Source: Thalassospiraceae bacterium
Lineage (GTDB): Bacteria; Pseudomonadota; Alphaproteobacteria; Rhodospirillales; Magnetovibrionaceae
DNA length: 5,410 nucleotides
Assembly (NCBI GenBank): GCA_030638205.1
Contig: DAOWFB010000026.1
Span: 1-5,410 of the forward strand
Reading direction: 5' to 3'
Below the pieces are notes generated by a model, which searched no databases, had not been told where the DNA came from, and saw only the letters and a list, made by a program, of their open reading frames with translations. This document shows, piece by piece, positions 4,510 to 5,410 of the stretch. The first letter of the stretch is position 1, and each line of letters opens with the position of its first letter. A program made the translations under genes and the position numbers.

Positions 4510-5390
4510 GGAGCGGTTACCGCAATGTTATCGATTAGCCTGGCCCGGCCCAGTTTAGCCGCTACCAGCACCCGCGCCGGCACATGGGCTGAATATGTTT
4601 TTAATGGCTCAAGCGTAGTTGCGTCTACTACCGCCACATAATCAACCGGGCCAAAGCCAACTTTTTCCAAGGCTTCGGTTGCCCGGGCCAAGATGGCGGG
4701 CATGTCTTCGCCATCTACAAACCAGCCGGCAACCGCTTGCAATGTTTGGTGCAGCGTGGGTGCCAGCGCAAGCTCGGCGGCGGTTAAATATTCATTGCGC
4801 GATGACAGCGCTAACCCATCATCACCGCGCACGGTTGGCACGCCCACTATTTCCACCCCAATTTTTTGCTTAATGGTCATCTGCTTTATGACCTGTAGCT
4901 GCTGATAATCTTTTTCCCCAAAAAATGCCACATGGGGATTGGTGTGAGAAAACAAACGTTCGACCACCGTTGCCACGCCATCAAAATGGCCGGGGCGAAA
5001 CGTGCCTTCTAAAATGTTTCCAAGCTTGCCCGCGCTCAACGTGGCGGTTGTACCATTTGGATACATTTCAGCCACAGTGGGCGCGTATAAAATATCTGCG
5101 CCCGCGTCTTGTAACATGGCGCAGTCTTTTTCTTCGTCACGGGGATAAGAATTAAAGTCTTCGCCTTCGCCAAATTGGGTCGGGTTAACAAACAGCGTTA
5201 CGCAAACTTTGTCACAAACTTTTTTTGCCCTGTGCACAAGCGCCATATGCCCGGCATGCAACGCGCCCATGGTCGGCACCAGACCAATTTTTTTTCCATC
5301 ATCCCGCCATGCGCCAACTTGAGCTGCAAGCTCAGATGCGGCACGGACGGTCTTAATTACTTTTTTAATTTTTGGTTTAATTTTTGGCAT
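4506..5390 (-). CDS. panC: Pantothenate synthetase (pantoate--beta-alanine ligase)
   Basis: A 294-residue cytoplasmic enzyme that condenses pantoate with beta-alanine using ATP, via a pantoyl-adenylate intermediate, in pantothenate/CoA synthesis. Family motifs are all present in order: PTMGALHAGH (39-48) with the HxGH nucleotide-binding histidines 45 and 48; FVNPTQF (67-73); YPR (82-84); LEGTFRPGHFDGV (127-139); FFGEKDYQQL (156-165); VPTVRGDDGLALSSRN (184-199) with the KMSKS-like SSRN; and RLIDN (284-288). Family length is about 280; the excess is the Lys-rich start MPKIKPKIKK, made by a 12-bp duplication. The ATG at 5390-5388 is bounded by an in-frame TAA at 5405-5403 with no other ATG, GTG or TTG between. 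No Shine-Dalgarno sequence is seen in AACCAAACCCAAAA, so initiation may rely on an upstream gene that perhaps ends at that TAA. It is first of the visible pair with the yqaA-family gene, with a four-base stop/start overlap. Confidence 0.97.
   Translation of the reverse strand: MPKIKPKIKKVIKTVRAASELAAQVGAWRDDGKKIGLVPTMGALHAGHMALVHRAKKVCDKVCVTLFVNPTQFGEGEDFNSYPRDEEKDCAMLQDAGADILYAPTVAEMYPNGTTATLSAGKLGNILEGTFRPGHFDGVATVVERLFSHTNPHVAFFGEKDYQQLQVIKQMTIKQKIGVEIVGVPTVRGDDGLALSSRNEYLTAAELALAPTLHQTLQAVAGWFVDGEDMPAILARATEALEKVGFGPVDYVAVVDATTLEPLKTYSAHVPARVLVAAKLGRARLIDNIAVTAP
5364..5387 (-). repeat. Two perfect 12-bp tandem copies at the panC 5' end
   Basis: On the plus strand TTTAATTTTTGG occurs at 5364-5375 and again at 5376-5387. 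Read on the minus strand it encodes P-K-I-K twice, directly after the initiator Met of PanC. Being a multiple of three it keeps the frame. The A/T-rich tandem copy could arise by slippage. Confidence 0.85.
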
Positions 5391-5410
5391 TTTTGGGTTT
5401 GGTTACGCCG

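Overview
The window looks like ordinary chromosomal sequence from an alphaproteobacterium. Three things point there. A TPR-type glycosyltransferase of the heptosyltransferase-like family has the form common in Rhodospirillales-type genomes. A lipoprotein with an OmpA-like C-terminus closely resembles a conserved alphaproteobacterial family I recall. The tRNA-Arg(ACG) gene has an encoded CCA and is of ordinary bacterial type. The species cannot be named from the sequence. I see no phage, transposase, CRISPR array, toxin-antitoxin pair or other mobile element.

Layout: (1) Positions 1-853 (+) hold the C-terminal catalytic part of a glycosyltransferase; its start, and probably an N-terminal TPR array, lie to the left of the window. 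(2) Positions 887-2374 (+) hold a TTG-started protein of 495 residues with an N-terminal TolB-like alpha/beta region and about four 47-residue P-x-x-W helical repeats. It follows 33 bp behind the glycosyltransferase and probably shares its transcript. (3) tRNA-Arg(ACG) lies at 2456-2532 on the minus strand, convergent with the preceding gene. (4) A 343-bp spacer, 2533-2875, separates the divergent tRNA and lipoprotein genes. It holds a four-run G-quadruplex-type motif built on a 10-bp tandem repeat, several short perfect palindromes and one plausible sigma-70 promoter. (5) Positions 2876-4021 (+) encode a 381-residue outer-membrane lipoprotein. (6) A strong bidirectional terminator lies at 4042-4075. 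(7) On the minus strand, panC (4506-5390) and a yqaA-family membrane protein gene (4081-4509) overlap by four bases (ATGA) and form an operon transcribed toward the terminator.

Functionally the window joins three unrelated units: a probable envelope or glycan gene pair (1, 2), an envelope lipoprotein (5), and pantothenate/CoA biosynthesis with a coupled membrane protein (7). I do not see a clearly new multi-gene system. The points most worth a second look are the glycosyltransferase that has lost the Asp of its first motif, the uncharacterised TolB-like/TPR protein behind it, the G-run element in the tRNA/lipoprotein spacer, the OmpA-like domain without the usual peptidoglycan-binding Asp, and the small in-frame duplication at the start of panC.
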